This document shows positions 62,446 through 64,000 of a stretch of DNA of 64,000 nucleotides, piece by piece. The translations under genes were made by a program, and so were the position numbers. Origin of the DNA: Myxococcota bacterium (lineage in GTDB: Bacteria; Myxococcota_A; UBA796; JAFGLY01); the NCBI GenBank assembly GCA_024276675.1, contig JAJRWT010000032.1:310001-374000 (forward strand), in the 5' to 3' direction. Position 1 is the first letter of the stretch. Every line of letters begins with the position of its first letter. Below the pieces are notes generated by a model. It was not told the origin of the DNA, did no database searches, and worked only from the letters and a program-made list of their open reading frames with translations.

Positions 62446-64000
62446 TCAGTTCTTGAGAACCAGCAAGGCTATCACCAGGAGCAGTATCACGAATCCCGCG
62501 CCCACCATCATCATCACGTAGAGGTCGCTCTTCACCAACTCCACCAGCCTGGCCCACTGGGAGTAGGACTTCAAGCGCTCCAAGGCGTCGTCTTCGTCCA
62601 GGTCGTCGGGTGCCAGGTCACGGTCGTGGGTATCGGGAAGGGGGAGGTCTTCCCAAATGATTGGTGAATCAGTAGCAGGCTTGTCCGGTTCTTTGCCCCT
62701 GGCTTGCCCGGGGAGGATGCTGGGGCCGGTGGGGGCTCCAGGCGGTGGCCCTTGTGGCGGACGCGATGTTTTGCCGGCGGGAACAGCGGGGCTGGCGGGC
62801 TTGTTGTGCCCTTTCCGCGCCACGGGATCAGGGGGCTTGGTCCCGGAGCCGGCAGGAGGGCTCAGGGGAGCCGGTTCCACATGTTCCACCTTGGAATCAA
62901 TGGCTCGATGGACCGGATCCGTGGCCATGGGGACCGTGTCTGCGCCGTCGTCGTCCTGTGGCTTCTGGAGCGGAAGAGGCCTGGGTTCCGGAGCTTCCCG
63001 TGGCAGGGGCCGACCGGGAGCGGCGCGTACTTCGATGTCGGTTTCCTTGGTGACGGGATCGTTCCCGGAGTCGCGAATGGTGAAGGCGACGCGAAGGCTG
63101 AAGCTGCCCGGGTTCAAAGGTTGAACCTCGAACTTGAAGCGGAAGCGCCCGGATGGATGACGGTCCACTTCGTAGGAGCTGGATATGTCGGCCACGCGGT
63201 TGCCGGTTTCCCGATCAAAGACGGCGATGCCACAGGCGATCTCCTCGTGGTCTTCTACGCCGGAGCTGCAGCCAACACTGACAGTGAAACGCAGTGGTTC
63301 GTCGCTGGTGAAGGTGTTGGTGGAAGGGGGCCGGTCCAGGACTATTCGGGCCACGCTGGTGACGGAAGGGTGGACCAGCGCCAGGAGTTCCGCCACGCGC
63401 GGGCGCATCTCGTCGTGCCGATAGAAACGATAGGGAGGGGAGGGGCTGGTTTTCCTGCTGATGGCGCGGTTGACCACCGAGGCCATGCGGTCGGCCAGGC
63501 GGCTGTGGAAACGCGGGTTGCTCTGTTCCTGCTTCAGCCTGGCGTGGAGGCGATCCTTGAGATCCACCAGGGCCGACCTGTCCAGGCCGTTGCGCGGATA
63601 GGGAAGCTTGTCGCCCGGGTCCATGCAGGCACGCCAGAGCATGATCCCCAGGGCGTAGGTGTCGGCCACGGGGGAAAAGGGCGGCGCTCCGGTGGTTTCG
63701 AAGATCTCTGGGGGGAGGTGCGAGAGCGCCGGGCGATCCGACCGAAGGAGCCAGGCCACGTTCCTGGAGGCGCTCGGGGTCCAGATGTCGGAGAGGACAA
63801 CCCTGCCCTTTTCGGTGAGGAGGATATTGGCGGGCCGCAGGGCCCCGTGAAAGCCGGGGCCGTCCTGGAGCTGTTCACAATCCTGAATGGTCTGGATGAG
63901 GATGTCCAGTATTTCTGAAATGGGGGCACCGGCCTGGAGTCGCTGGGACAGAGAGCTGGCATAGTAGTCCAAGAGCAGCGCAGGCTCGCCATCGGCCTGG
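62446..64000 (-). CDS. membrane protein with degenerate kinase domain, 5' end cut by window
   Basis: The visible 517 residues begin inside a kinase-like domain (EPALLLDYYASSLSQRL at the hinge). The catalytic loop reads HGALRPANILL where active kinases have HRDLKPxN, and the metal loop reads LSDIW instead of DFG. It is therefore probably a pseudokinase. A beta-sandwich-like region follows (SVTSVARIVLDRPPS, then FRFKFEVQPLN). A long Pro-rich linker and one C-terminal membrane helix (YVMMMVGAGFVILLLVIALLVL) complete it. The C-terminus faces out. It is upstream of the sigma pair on the same strand, so it may report on the envelope. The N-lobe is outside the window. Confidence 0.72.
   Translation of the reverse strand, partial: QADGEPALLLDYYASSLSQRLQAGAPISEILDILIQTIQDCEQLQDGPGFHGALRPANILLTEKGRVVLSDIWTPSASRNVAWLLRSDRPALSHLPPEIFETTGAPPFSPVADTYALGIMLWRACMDPGDKLPYPRNGLDRSALVDLKDRLHARLKQEQSNPRFHSRLADRMASVVNRAISRKTSPSPPYRFYRHDEMRPRVAELLALVHPSVTSVARIVLDRPPSTNTFTSDEPLRFTVSVGCSSGVEDHEEIACGIAVFDRETGNRVADISSSYEVDRHPSGRFRFKFEVQPLNPGSFSLRVAFTIRDSGNDPVTKETDIEVRAAPGRPLPREAPEPRPLPLQKPQDDDGADTVPMATDPVHRAIDSKVEHVEPAPLSPPAGSGTKPPDPVARKGHNKPASPAVPAGKTSRPPQGPPPGAPTGPSILPGQARGKEPDKPATDSPIIWEDLPLPDTHDRDLAPDDLDEDDALERLKSYSQWARLVELVKSDLYVMMMVGAGFVILLLVIALLVLKN

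Overview
The window is about 64 kb of GC-rich DNA with dense, mostly bacterial-style gene packing and frequent GTG/TTG starts. The gene content suggests a Myxococcota or other deltaproteobacterial-grade lineage: a Ser/Thr kinase fused to an AAA/TPR module, a second kinase-like membrane protein, an ECF sigma factor with a membrane partner, PilT-type ATPases, and many large secreted lipoproteins with Asp/Ser/Thr-rich linkers after the lipobox. This assignment is inference from gene content. No rRNA or tRNA gene was recognised.

Layout. 1-10 kb: murB (cut by the window edge), a divergent kinase-AAA-TPR regulator, a tandem two-copy PilT-like ATPase, a condensation-type acyltransferase and a CotH-type lipoprotein. 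10-23.4 kb: a catabolic block. An amidase coupled to a lipoprotein lies on the minus strand. A long plus-strand run follows: allH, fdrA, allG, a cyclase-family hydrolase, the three subunits of a xanthine-dehydrogenase-type molybdenum hydroxylase and a cytosine-deaminase-like amidohydrolase. Several of these genes overlap. Read together they look like hydroxylation, ring opening and carbamoyl transfer on an N-heterocycle (purine, pyrimidine or similar). 23.5-28.5 kb: a cation-chloride-cotransporter-like permease, an arylsulfotransferase-like lipoprotein and a ketopantoate-reductase-like enzyme.

28.8-38.1 kb: a second catabolic operon matching the lower part of the anaerobic benzoyl-CoA route: 6-oxocyclohexenecarbonyl-CoA hydrolase (bamA/oah), an SDR, a thiolase, a dienoyl-CoA hydratase (dch-like) and a hydroxyacyl-CoA dehydrogenase/enoyl-CoA hydratase fusion. 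A small CxxC protein, a ThiS/MoaD-like protein ending in Gly-Gly, an amidase split by one in-frame amber codon and a GNAT enzyme follow. No benzoyl-CoA reductase is in the window. 38-49.4 kb: secreted GH39-like and GH5-like glycosidases, a WXXGXW protein with a repetitive charged tail, a decayed accessory patch (3' end of a group II intron, PIN-like fragment, truncated AAA ATPase), a PLD-family nuclease-like protein, an M55-TPR-trypsin fusion, a radical SAM enzyme and a small membrane protein.

49.6-52.2 kb: an AarF/ABC1 kinase-like protein, then about 1.2 kb without genes that holds a 64-bp tandem repeat (with two inverted repeats per unit) and a 49-bp tandem repeat. 52.2-60.7 kb: a phosphoesterase, a GT-C glycosyltransferase, then a compact inositol-type operon (FSA-like transaldolase, iolB, iolD, iolE-like, iolG-like) with no iolC, iolJ or iolA. 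60.8-64 kb: a YbjQ protein, an ECF sigma/membrane-regulator pair and a membrane pseudokinase cut by the window edge.
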